Shown piece after piece: positions 1 through 9,099 of a stretch of DNA of 64,000 nucleotides; position 1 is the stretch's first letter; each line of letters begins with the position of its first letter. The stretch covers positions 3,038,001 to 3,102,000 of the forward strand of contig NZ_JAGKQQ010000001.1 in the NCBI RefSeq assembly GCF_017939745.1, in the 5' to 3' direction. This DNA comes from Gemmata palustris (GTDB taxonomy: Bacteria > Planctomycetota > Planctomycetia > Gemmatales > Gemmataceae). Both the position numbers and the translations under genes were made by a program. The notes beneath the pieces were generated by a model. The model had not been told where the DNA came from, did no database searches, and saw only the letters and a list, made by a program, of their open reading frames with translations.

Positions 1-128
1 CCTCGCGGTCGCGGCTCGTAAAACCATGTCTCTCCCGATCGCGGCTCGTAGAACCGCTGCAACTCGAAATGTCCCGGACTGGTAAAGTCCGCATCGTCGG
101 GCCCCCTCGCGGTCGCGGTTCGTAAAAC
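1..128. repeat. Cluster of three copies of a GGTCGCGGCTCGT dispersed repeat
   Basis: Three near-copies of a short GC-rich word lie at about 1-24, 32-54 and 105-128, each ending in CTCGTAAAAC or a one-base variant. The same core recurs inside a palindrome at 8762-8815 and alone at 61967-61987, so it is a dispersed intergenic repeat and not local chance. It lies downstream of the minus-strand gene that ends at 168. No ORF is supported here. Its function is unknown. Confidence 0.6.
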
Positions 129-167
129 TGCGGCCGTGAGCCTAACGCCTCTTCACCCGATCTCGCA

Positions 168-1259
168 TTACGTTCCCGGCAAACGCTGGTTGCGCACGGA
201 CATATCGCCGTCGGCGATCGGCTTCTGAACGCCGAACACCATCGCGAACAGCCAGCGGGCACGGATCGCCCAAATCGCCTGCTTCCGCATGTAGTTGAGC
301 GAGTTGTAATCGTGAACGGATGCGGCGGGTAAGAAATCCATACTCGGCGGCATGTTCGTGACTTCAAACGCCATCTGATCTTGCTGTTTGTGCGAGAGCA
401 GTTCGGTGATCTCCACCGTTGCCAGATCCACATACGGGTGCGTCGTTTCGTCCCACGGTTCGAGCGGGTTGCGGATCACGTCCGGGTCGTCCGGCTTCAC
501 TTCGTGAAATTGCACCTGCAGGATGTAGTGGACCGGCCCGGTCTTCACGTGCTCCGCCCACTCGTTTTTCAGGTAGTTCACGTCCCGCGTTTCGCCGGGC
601 ACCGCGCGCTGATCGGCGGCGATAGGAGCGAGGGCCGGGTCGTCGCGCACCTGGGCCACCCACGCCGGGTTCGGCGGCGGCTGTTCGGGGGCGCGGTCGC
701 CGGGGATCAGCCGGAACCGGACGTACCGCGGTTTCCCGTCCTTCGCTTTCCACGCGAACGGGGTGTGGCTGTGGTAGTACATGGTGGTGAACGACACCGG
801 CACCTTGATCTGGGCGTCGGCCGCCGACTTGCGCCCGTCGGCGTATTTGGTGTGGTACTTGACGTACTCGATGCCGGCGTGCTCGTTGCGGTCGAAGGCG
901 AATTCGAGGAAACTCGCGGCGTTCCAGAAGAAGCAGTGCCGGCCCGTGTTCATCTGGATGTCGAGCGGGCTCTTGAACCGCGTGTCGGCGAATTTGAGGG
1001 TCGCGCTGCGCACGGGGCTCATCGCGTCGTCCATGTACCCCGAGCTCGCGTGGCGCAAGCGGACCGGGAACTCGCGGCCCGGCTCGAAGAACTCGGCTTC
1101 CGGGAACTGCGGGTTGGTGACGATCCGCAGCTTGCCGCGCCCGGCGATCCCGTTGTTGTGCGACATCCGCCGGCGCTGCGAGCCCGACCCGACGGCAATG
1201 AGGAGGATGAAGAACTTCCCCCAGAACCAGAGCTTGAACTTGTCCCAAGTCGCTCTCAT
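168..1259 (-). CDS. Catalase-related protein, allene oxide synthase-like, heme-ligand Tyr absent
   Basis: This 363-residue protein matches, from memory, the catalase-related allene oxide synthase domain of corals (fused there to a lipoxygenase) and bacterial mini-catalases. Matching blocks are the distal region SHNNG with His34, the RLRHA and LKFAD blocks, LDIQMNTG with the distal Asn104, YYHSH, KAKDGKPRY, LPGD-like IPGD, and the late HDYNSLNYMR block. In the family an Arg-x-x-x-Tyr motif supplies the proximal heme ligand; here the aligned residues are Arg325-Lys-Gln-Ala-Ile329, so the Tyr is missing. A hydrophobic N-terminal stretch (about 10-25) could associate with membrane. The gene starts 36 bp after the stop of the kinase gene on the same strand, so it may be co-transcribed. 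Allene oxide or hydroperoxide chemistry is inference; a heme-free role is possible. Confidence 0.8.
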   Translation of the reverse strand: MRATWDKFKLWFWGKFFILLIAVGSGSQRRRMSHNNGIAGRGKLRIVTNPQFPEAEFFEPGREFPVRLRHASSGYMDDAMSPVRSATLKFADTRFKSPLDIQMNTGRHCFFWNAASFLEFAFDRNEHAGIEYVKYHTKYADGRKSAADAQIKVPVSFTTMYYHSHTPFAWKAKDGKPRYVRFRLIPGDRAPEQPPPNPAWVAQVRDDPALAPIAADQRAVPGETRDVNYLKNEWAEHVKTGPVHYILQVQFHEVKPDDPDVIRNPLEPWDETTHPYVDLATVEITELLSHKQQDQMAFEVTNMPPSMDFLPAASVHDYNSLNYMRKQAIWAIRARWLFAMVFGVQKPIADGDMSVRNQRLPGT

Positions 1260-1295
1260 CGACGGGCCTCTCGATTTGCTGCCGGACCGACGCGG

Positions 1296-4200
1296 TTATT
1301 TCTGGTGTGCGAGTAACACGCGAGCCCCCACGAGGTCGGGCGCGTCGAGTCCCTCGGTGAACGAGTCGATGATCGGTTGTACCAGCGCGCGGGCCTCGTC
1401 CACACGCCCCGCGGTCGCCCACACGCGCCCCAGCGCAACGGCCGCACGCAACTCGAAGAACTTGGCTTGTTGGTCGCGTGCGATTCGCAGCGCAGTTTCG
1501 AGGCACTCGGTGGCAGGGGCCGTGTCCGCGGCCGATTCGTCGAGGAGGAACGCGGCCTTCCGACGATACAACTCCGATTCGACGTACCGCTCCCGGTCCC
1601 GCACGGTCAGCGCGAACGCCCGGTTGAGCGCGTCCCACGCCTCGTCCCGCTGGCCCGCAGCCCAGTGTGCATCGGCCAGGCACCCCAGAAAGTGCTGGTG
1701 AACCATCTCGCACCCGGTTGCTTCGACCGCGCGGAGCCCCGCTTGGAGGAGCGGAATCGCTTCGGCGGGCCGGCCGAGTTGTGCGAGGGCCGCCCCCTTC
1801 AGTGACGTCGGTAGCGCGATCCAAAAAGCGAACGACTGCTCACGGGCAATGGCGAGGGATTTCTCAGCTTCGGCCAGCGCCGCAACGGGGTCGCCCCCGA
1901 GCTGGAACATCAGCCCGGTTTGCCAGATCGTCACAGTTTGGGTGAACGGGTGGCGCAACTGCGCCGCGAGAGCCAGCGCTTCGTTCGCTTTTTGGCGCGC
2001 GGAGTCGGGCCGGCCGAGCATCCACAGCGCCAGTCCCGCGTAAGACGTGGTCAGCGGGCCGGAGTTCTGTTGGGTGAACTTCGCGTGCTCGGCCGCGGCC
2101 TCGGGGCGGTAGAGTTCCGCCGACAGCGTGAGGTGCTCCAGCGCGCCGGTGAAGTCGCCGGCCCACCACGCGGTACAGCCCAGTGCCCAGTGTGCTTCGG
2201 TCCGGCACCCGTCGTCTCGAACGTCGGCCAGCGACAGTAGCTCGTCGCAGATTTCTTGCGCGACGGCGTTCCGGCCGCGGATGAATCGCAGCGCCCAGGA
2301 CACCATCATCACGTCGAACAGTGGGAACGCCGGGCCGAGGCGCTCGCACAATCCCCGTGCCCGAATGATCTCGGTTTCGACTTCCGGTGCCGCGTACCCG
2401 AACGTGGCTAGGAAGCACGAACAGAGCGGGAGCCGCAGCCCGAACTCGCGGGCGTCGCGTTCGGGACCGGTGAGCAGGCCGGTGAGCAGGTCCAGCCCGC
2501 GGGTGAGGTGGCGGATCGCTTCGGCGTAGGCCGACCGCTCCCGGGCGCGGTTCCCCGCCTTCGCCCAGTAATCGAGCCCGACCTCCGTGCGACCCGCTTC
2601 GGTGTAGTGGTGGGCGAGCTGTTCCGGTTCCGTCTCCGCGGTGTCCGGGAGCGTCTGCTCGATCGCCTCGGCGATGCGCTGGTGAACCTGCTGCCGCCGC
2701 TTCCGCACGAGCGAGTGGTACGCCGCGTCCTGAATGAGTGCGTGCTTGAACGTATAAGTGTCGAGCGGCGGTGTCCCCTTCGCGAAGAGCACACCAGCTC
2801 GGACCAATTTCTCCAATTCGGCGCGAAGGGCGGGTTCGTCCCACTCCCCCGCGGCCCGGAGCATCTCGTAGGAGAAGGTGCGGCCGATCGCGGCGCCGAA
2901 CTGCACCACGTCCCGGTCGCTGGCCATGCGGTCGAGTCGTGCGAGGAGCAGGTCCTGGAGCGTGGCCGGGATCAGCCCGACCGCCCAGTTCCCGCCCTCG
3001 GCGAGCACGCGCGCGAACTCTTCTACGAACAGGGGTACGCCGTCGGTGCGTTCGGCCACCTGCGTGACCACCGCGGGCGGGATGTCGTCTTTCCCGGTGG
3101 CGCCGCGCATCATCTCGCCGATTTGCCGCTTCGTGAGGCGGCTCAGTGCGACCGCGGTCTGGTTCGTCTTCCCCTTCCACGGCGGCTCGTACTCGGGGCG
3201 CGTGGTGAACACGGCCAGGATCGGCACCTCGTGCCACCGCTCGACGAACTCGGTGAGCAGCTCTTCGGTAGAGGGGTCGATCCAGTGCAGGTCCTCGACC
3301 ACGAAGAGCACCGGGCGCCGAACGGCCCGGTCGCGGAGCCAGTCGAGCACCGCGGCACGGAACAGTTCGCGCTGCCGGTCCGGGCTGTAGTTCAGCTCCG
3401 GCAACCGGCCGGCGAACGGGATCGAGAGTGCCGAAGCGAACAGGGCGACGCGCTCGGGGTCGGTGACGCCGTCCTCGCGGAGCCGGGCGATCAGCAGTTC
3501 GAGCCGGGGCGCGGGGTTCGGTTCGCGTGCCAGACCGAGCACGCGGGTAAAAGAGTCGATCACGGGGTAGAACGGGCTGCCCTCGTGGTGCGGCGAGCAG
3601 TGCCAGACGATGGCCGACCCGTCGGTGCCGAAATGGTCGCTGTCGTGGTGCGGTTCGGTCCCGCGGACGTGGTCGCGGATCACCCGGACGAGGCGCGATT
3701 TACCCAGCCCCGGATCGGCGACGAGGAGCACCACGTGGCCGATCCCCTCGAGCACCAGTTCCCAGCGCTCGCGGAGCAATTCGACTTCCCGGTCCCGGCC
3801 GACGAGCGGCGTGAGCCGGGTCGGGTCGGTCGCTTCGACGCGGTTGTGCGCGCCCCGCTCGCCGGTGACCCGGAACAGGGCCGTCGGCGAGGCGCCCGAA
3901 CGCACCCGCGCTTCGCCCGCGGGCTCGTAGTCGAAGTACCCCTCAATGAGCAAGCGGGCCGCGGCACTCAGGGTGGTGCTACCGGGCACGCTGGACTGCG
4001 CGAAGCGGGTAACGGCATTGACCACGTCACCGACCACCGTTGGCTGGTTCGCGGCCTCGGTGACGACCGCGGGGCCGGTGTGGACCGCGACCCGGATCGT
4101 GCCGCTCGTTCCGCCCTGGAACCGCGCGGTGACCGCGAGCCCGGCCCGGACCGCGAGGCGCGCGGAGTCTTCTCGGGCAACGGGGTAGCCGAAACAGGCG

Positions 4201-5534
4201 AGGTAGCCGGTCCCGGTCGTGGGGAGTTCGAGTCCCCCGAACGGCCCGGCGACCTCCCGGCACGCCGACTGAAACGTCAGGAACCGCTCGTGCGCATCGT
4301 CCACGTCGTCGGGATCGCCGGTCGTTTCAAACTCGGCGTACAAGACTGTGAGTTGCCGGCGCTCCGCGCCGCGGGTCGCGCGAACGGATTCGCCGGACAC
4401 CGGCGTGATCGGGGCCGAATCGGTCGGGCGCCCGCGGTCGGTGTCCTTCTCGACGGGCGGAATGTGGAGCAGGTTGGTCGAGACGTCGCCGCTCATCGGG
4501 GGGCGCCCCGAGCGCGACAGCGCGGGGGTGATTCCCGGCTCCGCTCGGCGCAGCGCGCGTCGGAGATCGGCGGCGAAGTCGGCCGCGGTCGTGTACCGGT
4601 CGGCGGGCAGCTTCGCCATCGCTTTGAGGACGACCCGCTCGATGTCGGACGGGAGGTCGGGGCGGAGCTGGCGCGGCGGTTGCGGATCGTCTTCCTGAAC
4701 TTGACGGAGAACCAGCCACGGGTCGTCCCCGCGGAACGGCGGGCGCCCGCAGAGCATTTCGTAGAGGGTGACGCCGAGGCTGTAGATGTCGGTTCGACCG
4801 TCGGGCCGGTGGGCTTGCCCCCGAGCCTGTTCGGGCGACATGTACTCGGGCGTACCCACGACGACGCCCCGGGAACCGGTGGCGGTGGTGTCCGATAGTG
4901 CGATCCCGAAATCGACCAACACCGGCCTGCTACCGTCGAGCAGGACAATGTTGGAGGGCTTGACGTCCCGGTGGACGATGCTGCGGGTGTGGGCGTGGGC
5001 CAGGGCATCGGCGACGGCCGCGGCGAGTTCCGTGGCCGCCTCCCAGTTCGGGCGGTGGTCCCGCAACCACGCGGAAAGTGTCGGCCCGGTCAGGAGTTCG
5101 GAAACGATGAAGCACCGCTGCCCGCCCGCGCCCGCGTCGTGAACGGTGACGATTCCGGGGTGCCGCAACTGCGCGAGTTGGCGGGCTTCCAGCGAGAGTT
5201 GTCCGACGTCTCCTGCTTTTGTTCGTTCGACCCGCGCCACTTTCACCGCGACCGCTCGACTCAAGGACCGATCGTACCCGCGGTAGACCGCGCCGAACCC
5301 GCCCTGCCCGAGTTTGCTCCCCAATTCGTACCGGTCCCCGAACGCCGCGGTCAGATCGGCGCGAATGTCGTCCGATCCCGGAAGCGCCGGCGGGAGGTTG
5401 AGGCGCTGCGTCTCCTGGTGCTGGGAATCGCTCTTCGGTTCGTCCGCGGGCGAATCGGTCCGCTCGGGTTGCGCGGACGGGTCCGGCGCCGGCGAGTCGG
5501 AGTCGTTATCGGTCGGGAATGCGAACACGAGCAC
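1296..5534 (-). CDS. Ser/Thr protein kinase - cyclase-like domain - AAA ATPase - TPR fusion
   Basis: A 1412-residue cytoplasmic signalling protein. Domains in order: an acidic Pro-rich N-terminus; a Hanks-type kinase (about 68-335) with GQGGFG, AVAVK, HRDVKPSN, DFG and GTPEYMSPEQ, apparently active; a class III nucleotidyl cyclase-like domain (about 390-560) starting RRQLTVLYAEF; a predicted ATPase (about 575-900) with LVGRDRE, the P-loop ADPGLGKS and Walker B LFVVEDLHWID; and TPR-like helices to the C-terminus. The cyclase part has YAE where active enzymes have a metal-binding Asp, so it is probably not catalytic. This architecture is common in large-genome bacteria as a one-protein regulator. 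It is divergent from the ECF sigma gene and just upstream of the catalase-related gene. No membrane segment is seen. Confidence 0.9.
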   Translation of the reverse strand: MLVFAFPTDNDSDSPAPDPSAQPERTDSPADEPKSDSQHQETQRLNLPPALPGSDDIRADLTAAFGDRYELGSKLGQGGFGAVYRGYDRSLSRAVAVKVARVERTKAGDVGQLSLEARQLAQLRHPGIVTVHDAGAGGQRCFIVSELLTGPTLSAWLRDHRPNWEAATELAAAVADALAHAHTRSIVHRDVKPSNIVLLDGSRPVLVDFGIALSDTTATGSRGVVVGTPEYMSPEQARGQAHRPDGRTDIYSLGVTLYEMLCGRPPFRGDDPWLVLRQVQEDDPQPPRQLRPDLPSDIERVVLKAMAKLPADRYTTAADFAADLRRALRRAEPGITPALSRSGRPPMSGDVSTNLLHIPPVEKDTDRGRPTDSAPITPVSGESVRATRGAERRQLTVLYAEFETTGDPDDVDDAHERFLTFQSACREVAGPFGGLELPTTGTGYLACFGYPVAREDSARLAVRAGLAVTARFQGGTSGTIRVAVHTGPAVVTEAANQPTVVGDVVNAVTRFAQSSVPGSTTLSAAARLLIEGYFDYEPAGEARVRSGASPTALFRVTGERGAHNRVEATDPTRLTPLVGRDREVELLRERWELVLEGIGHVVLLVADPGLGKSRLVRVIRDHVRGTEPHHDSDHFGTDGSAIVWHCSPHHEGSPFYPVIDSFTRVLGLAREPNPAPRLELLIARLREDGVTDPERVALFASALSIPFAGRLPELNYSPDRQRELFRAAVLDWLRDRAVRRPVLFVVEDLHWIDPSTEELLTEFVERWHEVPILAVFTTRPEYEPPWKGKTNQTAVALSRLTKRQIGEMMRGATGKDDIPPAVVTQVAERTDGVPLFVEEFARVLAEGGNWAVGLIPATLQDLLLARLDRMASDRDVVQFGAAIGRTFSYEMLRAAGEWDEPALRAELEKLVRAGVLFAKGTPPLDTYTFKHALIQDAAYHSLVRKRRQQVHQRIAEAIEQTLPDTAETEPEQLAHHYTEAGRTEVGLDYWAKAGNRARERSAYAEAIRHLTRGLDLLTGLLTGPERDAREFGLRLPLCSCFLATFGYAAPEVETEIIRARGLCERLGPAFPLFDVMMVSWALRFIRGRNAVAQEICDELLSLADVRDDGCRTEAHWALGCTAWWAGDFTGALEHLTLSAELYRPEAAAEHAKFTQQNSGPLTTSYAGLALWMLGRPDSARQKANEALALAAQLRHPFTQTVTIWQTGLMFQLGGDPVAALAEAEKSLAIAREQSFAFWIALPTSLKGAALAQLGRPAEAIPLLQAGLRAVEATGCEMVHQHFLGCLADAHWAAGQRDEAWDALNRAFALTVRDRERYVESELYRRKAAFLLDESAADTAPATECLETALRIARDQQAKFFELRAAVALGRVWATAGRVDEARALVQPIIDSFTEGLDAPDLVGARVLLAHQK

Positions 5535-6013
5535 TTGCTCCGCGGCCGGGCCTGCCGCAACGGTGATGTTCCCACAGCAAGGGCGTTCGGGAATCCGTTT
5601 GACGATAGCTTCCCGGTGGGTGGAACGCCAGCGCGCACTTCCAAGAGCACGGATTGTTAAGGCAACGGCGAGTCGGGTCGTGCGGGCGCCCGCACCCTCT
5701 GAGGTATATGAATCTTACAGGCGACACCACCGGGCACGCCGGCCGGCCGGTGCGATCCACATGAACCCCCCGGCGGATTAATCGGACCTCGGCACTCTTT
5801 ACACCGGTTCGCCGCCACATCCAGATACTCTGCACGGGTGCCGGGCTTACCGCCCCAAGCGGGCAGAAGGTGCCCTCACGTTCTGCCCGCCTGTTAACAA
5901 TGGCTCGCGCGGAACCACTCTCGCATCGCGACCGGGTATCATCACCCGCGTTCCCGCGATTTTTGCGCGACGCGCACGGCGCGAGCGGGGAATATACGGA
6001 TCGGAGGGCGCGG
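5535..6013. other. Divergent intergenic region
   Basis: This 479-bp stretch separates the minus-strand kinase gene from the plus-strand ECF gene and must hold both promoters. A GGAGGG ribosome site lies just before the ATG at 6014. I see no convincing -10/-35 pair, RNA gene or repeat. Confidence 0.4.
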
Positions 6014-8008
6014 ATGAACGCAGCGCGACCGGCGGAAATCTTGCGGCAATTGGAACAAAGCGGTTCCGGCGACGGTGAGTTGCTCGCGCAATTCGTTCTC
6101 ACCAAGAACGCGGTTGCGTTCGAGGAACTGGTGCGCCGACACGGGGCGCTGGTTCTGGGTGTGTGCCGGCGCGTGACCCGAAACGCACAGGACGCCGAAG
6201 ACGCATTCCAGGCCACGTTCCTTGTGCTGGCCCAGAAAGCCGGGGCACTGCGGAGCGACGTGCGGCTGTGGAGCTGGCTGTACGGCGTCGCGTTCCGGGT
6301 GGCGTGGCGCGCCCGGCGCTCGGTGCTCCGAAGGCGCACGCGGGAGGTTTCGGTGTCCCGGTTGCCCGAACCACGCGCCCCCGCGCCTCCACCCGTGGTG
6401 CCGGAACTGGCGCCGATCCTCGACGAAGAACTCGCGGCGCTGGCGGAGTGCTATCGCGATGCGATCATTCTGTGCGATTTGCGTGGGGCATCGCGTGAAG
6501 AAGCGGCCGCGGCGCTGGGTGTGCCCGAGGGCACGCTTTCGAGCCGGCTGGCCAACGGGCGCAAGAAGCTCGCCGCGCGGCTCACGAAACGCGGCATCGC
6601 ACTCGCAGTTTCCGCACTTCCGCTCGCGGTTACTGAGACACAGGCCGGAACGACGGTCGCGAGCGATCTGGTCAAGAAGACGTGCGGGTTGGTCGCGGAT
6701 TACTCGTCCGGTGGGGCTGTTCCCGGTCCACTGGCCAAGCTCACTGAAAGGGGACTCGCTGTGCGCAAGACGCTCGTGTTCGGACTGATCGTGGTCACCG
6801 CAGTTGCGGGGGCGGTATTCGCCGCGAACCCGATCGCCGCGCCGCCTGCCGATCCACCGAATCCCCCGGTCGCCGTGAAGGGTGAGGAGACGCTGAAACC
6901 ACAGACCGAGCAAAAGGCGCTGCCCGCGCTCGCTGCGGCACCGCGCATCACCGCCGGATGGGATTTGCCGCTCGCCGCATCCGAACGAGTGATTTGGGCT
7001 CCGTCCGGGGATCGACTCGCAATTGTTGGGGCAGTAGGTGGGCAGAAAGAGGGCTCACTTGATCCGACCTTTGTTCTTGTGAAATATACGGGCAAGCAGG
7101 ATTTTGAAGAGATCATCAGCTACACGCAAATGCCGAAGAACGGCTCTGTCATTGGGTTCACCAGTGATGGGAAACAGCTTATCACCGACCGGCGCGAACG
7201 CCATCTTCTCAGTGGTCTTCACCAATTTGTGTACTGGGATTTAGATAAAGCGGAAGCGAACCCGCGACGCGGCGTGCCGACACTCGGAGACAAGGCAAAA
7301 TTGCGAACGGTGAACTTCGATGGCGCTAACGTGTACGCCCCCTACGCCTTTGGCCCGAATGGTAAGACGTTCCGTGCAACGAGAATGAACTACGAGCGAG
7401 GCGCGGGCGGCGAGCCCAAAACGGTGGACGTAATCGAAGTGGATACTTCGACGGGCAAGTCGGGGAAACCACTCACGACAATTCCCTACGGCTACATGGC
7501 TCTTTCTCCAGACGGCAAGCGCCTGGCGTTTACGACCCCAAGTGGCCTGAGCGTGCGGGCGCATGACCTTGAGAATCGAGACAAGCCCGAGTTGTGTGAA
7601 TTCAAGTGGCCCGAGAAATTGGGTGCTAAACACGGTGCGGTATTGCGTCCCTCGGTCTTTTCTCCAGACGGTAAGCGGCTTGTTGTTATCGGTGACAATC
7701 CTAGTCGTGCGGCTATTGTCGATGTCTCGACCGGTAAGTCAGTTGCGGTGCTTGAGGGCGAGCCAACATTAGCAGAGGATAGTGTTACCACATTTAATTC
7801 CGATGGCCGATTGTATGCTGCAAAAAGTGCGGGCGTGCTGACGGTTTGGGAGGCGTCCACCGGGCGCATCTTGAAGACGTGGAATACTGAGAAGGCGGTG
7901 CCGGCGTTTCACCCCACGCGCCCGCTGCTCGTCGTTGCGGAACCCAATGGCGAAAGTGAAACGCGCCTCGGCTTCTGGGACTTCGCGGCAGAGGTCGAGA
8001 AGAAGTAG
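6014..8008 (+). CDS. ECF sigma factor fused to a membrane segment and a WD40-like C-terminal domain
   Basis: A 664-residue protein. The N-terminal 180 residues are an ECF sigma factor: region 2 around FEELVRRHGALVLGVC and [15 protein letters not shown], region 4 around ASREEAAAALGVPEGTLSSR. One hydrophobic segment follows (about residue 240-265, LVFGLIVVTAVAGAVFA), and the rest has propeller-type repeats such as FSPDGKRL and LSPDGKRLAF. The start at 6014 was chosen because it has a GGAGGG site and the family begins with MNAARPAE-like residues; the frame is open further upstream. Gemmata-type genomes carry many such sigma-TM-propeller fusions. The topology suggests that the sensing domain lies outside the membrane and controls the sigma factor directly. 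Its targets are unknown. Confidence 0.88.
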   Translation: MNAARPAEILRQLEQSGSGDGELLAQFVLTKNAVAFEELVRRHGALVLGVCRRVTRNAQDAEDAFQATFLVLAQKAGALRSDVRLWSWLYGVAFRVAWRARRSVLRRRTREVSVSRLPEPRAPAPPPVVPELAPILDEELAALAECYRDAIILCDLRGASREEAAAALGVPEGTLSSRLANGRKKLAARLTKRGIALAVSALPLAVTETQAGTTVASDLVKKTCGLVADYSSGGAVPGPLAKLTERGLAVRKTLVFGLIVVTAVAGAVFAANPIAAPPADPPNPPVAVKGEETLKPQTEQKALPALAAAPRITAGWDLPLAASERVIWAPSGDRLAIVGAVGGQKEGSLDPTFVLVKYTGKQDFEEIISYTQMPKNGSVIGFTSDGKQLITDRRERHLLSGLHQFVYWDLDKAEANPRRGVPTLGDKAKLRTVNFDGANVYAPYAFGPNGKTFRATRMNYERGAGGEPKTVDVIEVDTSTGKSGKPLTTIPYGYMALSPDGKRLAFTTPSGLSVRAHDLENRDKPELCEFKWPEKLGAKHGAVLRPSVFSPDGKRLVVIGDNPSRAAIVDVSTGKSVAVLEGEPTLAEDSVTTFNSDGRLYAAKSAGVLTVWEASTGRILKTWNTEKAVPAFHPTRPLLVVAEPNGESETRLGFWDFAAEVEKK

Positions 8009-8113
8009 CGCCTCCGGCGTCGCTCATACTTTTATGGCAAGTCTACTCGGCGGAGTGAGGCGCCGAGGGCCGGTGAGAACGCCGGAACCCTCGGCCGTAG
8101 TGTTTACGCTCTG

Positions 8114-8341
8114 CTACCCTTTGGCGGTGCCCGCCGCGAGCGCCTTTACGTCGTTCGTGGTGAGAGGATTGCCGCCAATTCCCCAGTCGCCACTCTTGAC
8201 CTCTTCCACGACCACCCACGTCACCGCGCGCATGTTTTCGCCTTCGATCGAAACCATCGCCTCCGTCAGCTTGCGGATGATCTCCTGCTTCTGCACGGAG
8301 GTGAAAACGCCTTCGATCAGTTTGACATTCACGAGGGGCAC
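8114..8341 (-). CDS. 4-oxalocrotonate tautomerase-family protein
   Basis: A 75-residue protein beginning GTG-CCC, which gives Met-Pro-Leu-Val-Asn-Val. Pro in position 2 is the catalytic N-terminal base of 4-OT family tautomerases after Met removal, which decides this GTG start over longer readings of the frame. A GGAGAG site lies five bases before it. The later KQEIIRKLTEAM block matches the family helix. Tautomerases of this size form hexamers and act on small keto-enol substrates; the substrate here cannot be read from sequence. It stands alone and is convergent with the ECF gene. Confidence 0.85.
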   Translation of the reverse strand: MPLVNVKLIEGVFTSVQKQEIIRKLTEAMVSIEGENMRAVTWVVVEEVKSGDWGIGGNPLTTNDVKALAAGTAKG

Positions 8342-9099
8342 GGGTGCTCTCCAATCGGGGAGGGGACGCGACCAAATCTGGAGCACGATGGAAAACCGAG
8401 GCGCCTTCGGTTCCGCGCAGTCAACGCTCCAGGGAATCAATCCGCGGCGATTTCAGGAGCGGCCAAAAAACGCTTGGATTTTCCGTTCACTAGTGTATAA
8501 TTGATTAGATTAATGCGACCGAGCTACTCCGGTGCGGGGAGCAGAGTTCGATACTGATGTCGATCGAGATGAGTAAATGTGAGCCTGAAGCGGCCGAAAC
8601 TGCAAAAATGTTTGCGATTGTTAGCCGTTTGCGTGGGCCACGAGGAGAGAGGTGGCGCCAAAAGACTTGAAATCTCAGCAGTTGGCGCGACACACGGCCG
8701 GCACCACTCCTCCGAACCCCAAAATGTTAGTGTTTGTTAGTCCCGTTTCGGTGGCCTTGTAACGAGCCGCGACCGCAAGGGAGCATGAGACACCTCCCTT
8801 GCGGTCGCGGCTCGTCTGATCGCTACATGGATCTCGAAACGAGACTCGCCCGGGCGCTCCCTTGAGGTAACGAAGTCGCGATTGCAGGCGGTGTCGAAAC
8901 GCTCCGGCGCGAGGTTGAACGCTTAGCGCCGTTCTCAAACCGACACTAATTCACGATTTGTGGCGACGCGGTGGTTCGGGCGCCTTGCGGGTACGAGTCA
9001 ATCGATTGGGGTTGTCGAGATTTGGAGGGGTCTGATAGATAGCGGCGCTTCACGTGCCCGCCGACACCCCGAGCGCGCTCTCGTTGACCGAGGTCATGG
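8342..9099. other. Long intergenic region with repeats and TGTTAG motifs
   Basis: 758 bp without a supported gene between the divergent tautomerase and ABC permease genes. It holds two copies of a TGTTAGC-type direct repeat, around 8609-8627 and 8721-8743, and a 22-bp perfect inverted repeat at 8762-8815. A GAGGT ribosome site precedes the ATG at 9100. The ORFs overlapping this region look like frame shadows. Confidence 0.5.
8762..8815. repeat. Perfect 22-bp inverted repeat, 10-base loop
   Basis: The arms at 8762-8783 and 8794-8815 are exact reverse complements around a 10-base loop, so the transcript would form a very stable hairpin. The arm contains the same CTTGCGGTCGCGGCTCGT word found at 61967-61987 and in degenerate form at 1-128. 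It behaves like a REP-type dispersed element. No T-run follows it, so a terminator role is not supported. Confidence 0.85.

Noticed and set aside
2508-4898. A 796-codon open frame on the + strand opposite the kinase gene
   Set aside because: It is the reverse shadow of a GC-rich gene with clear domains; its translation is Arg/Pro/Gly/Val-rich and shows no domain.
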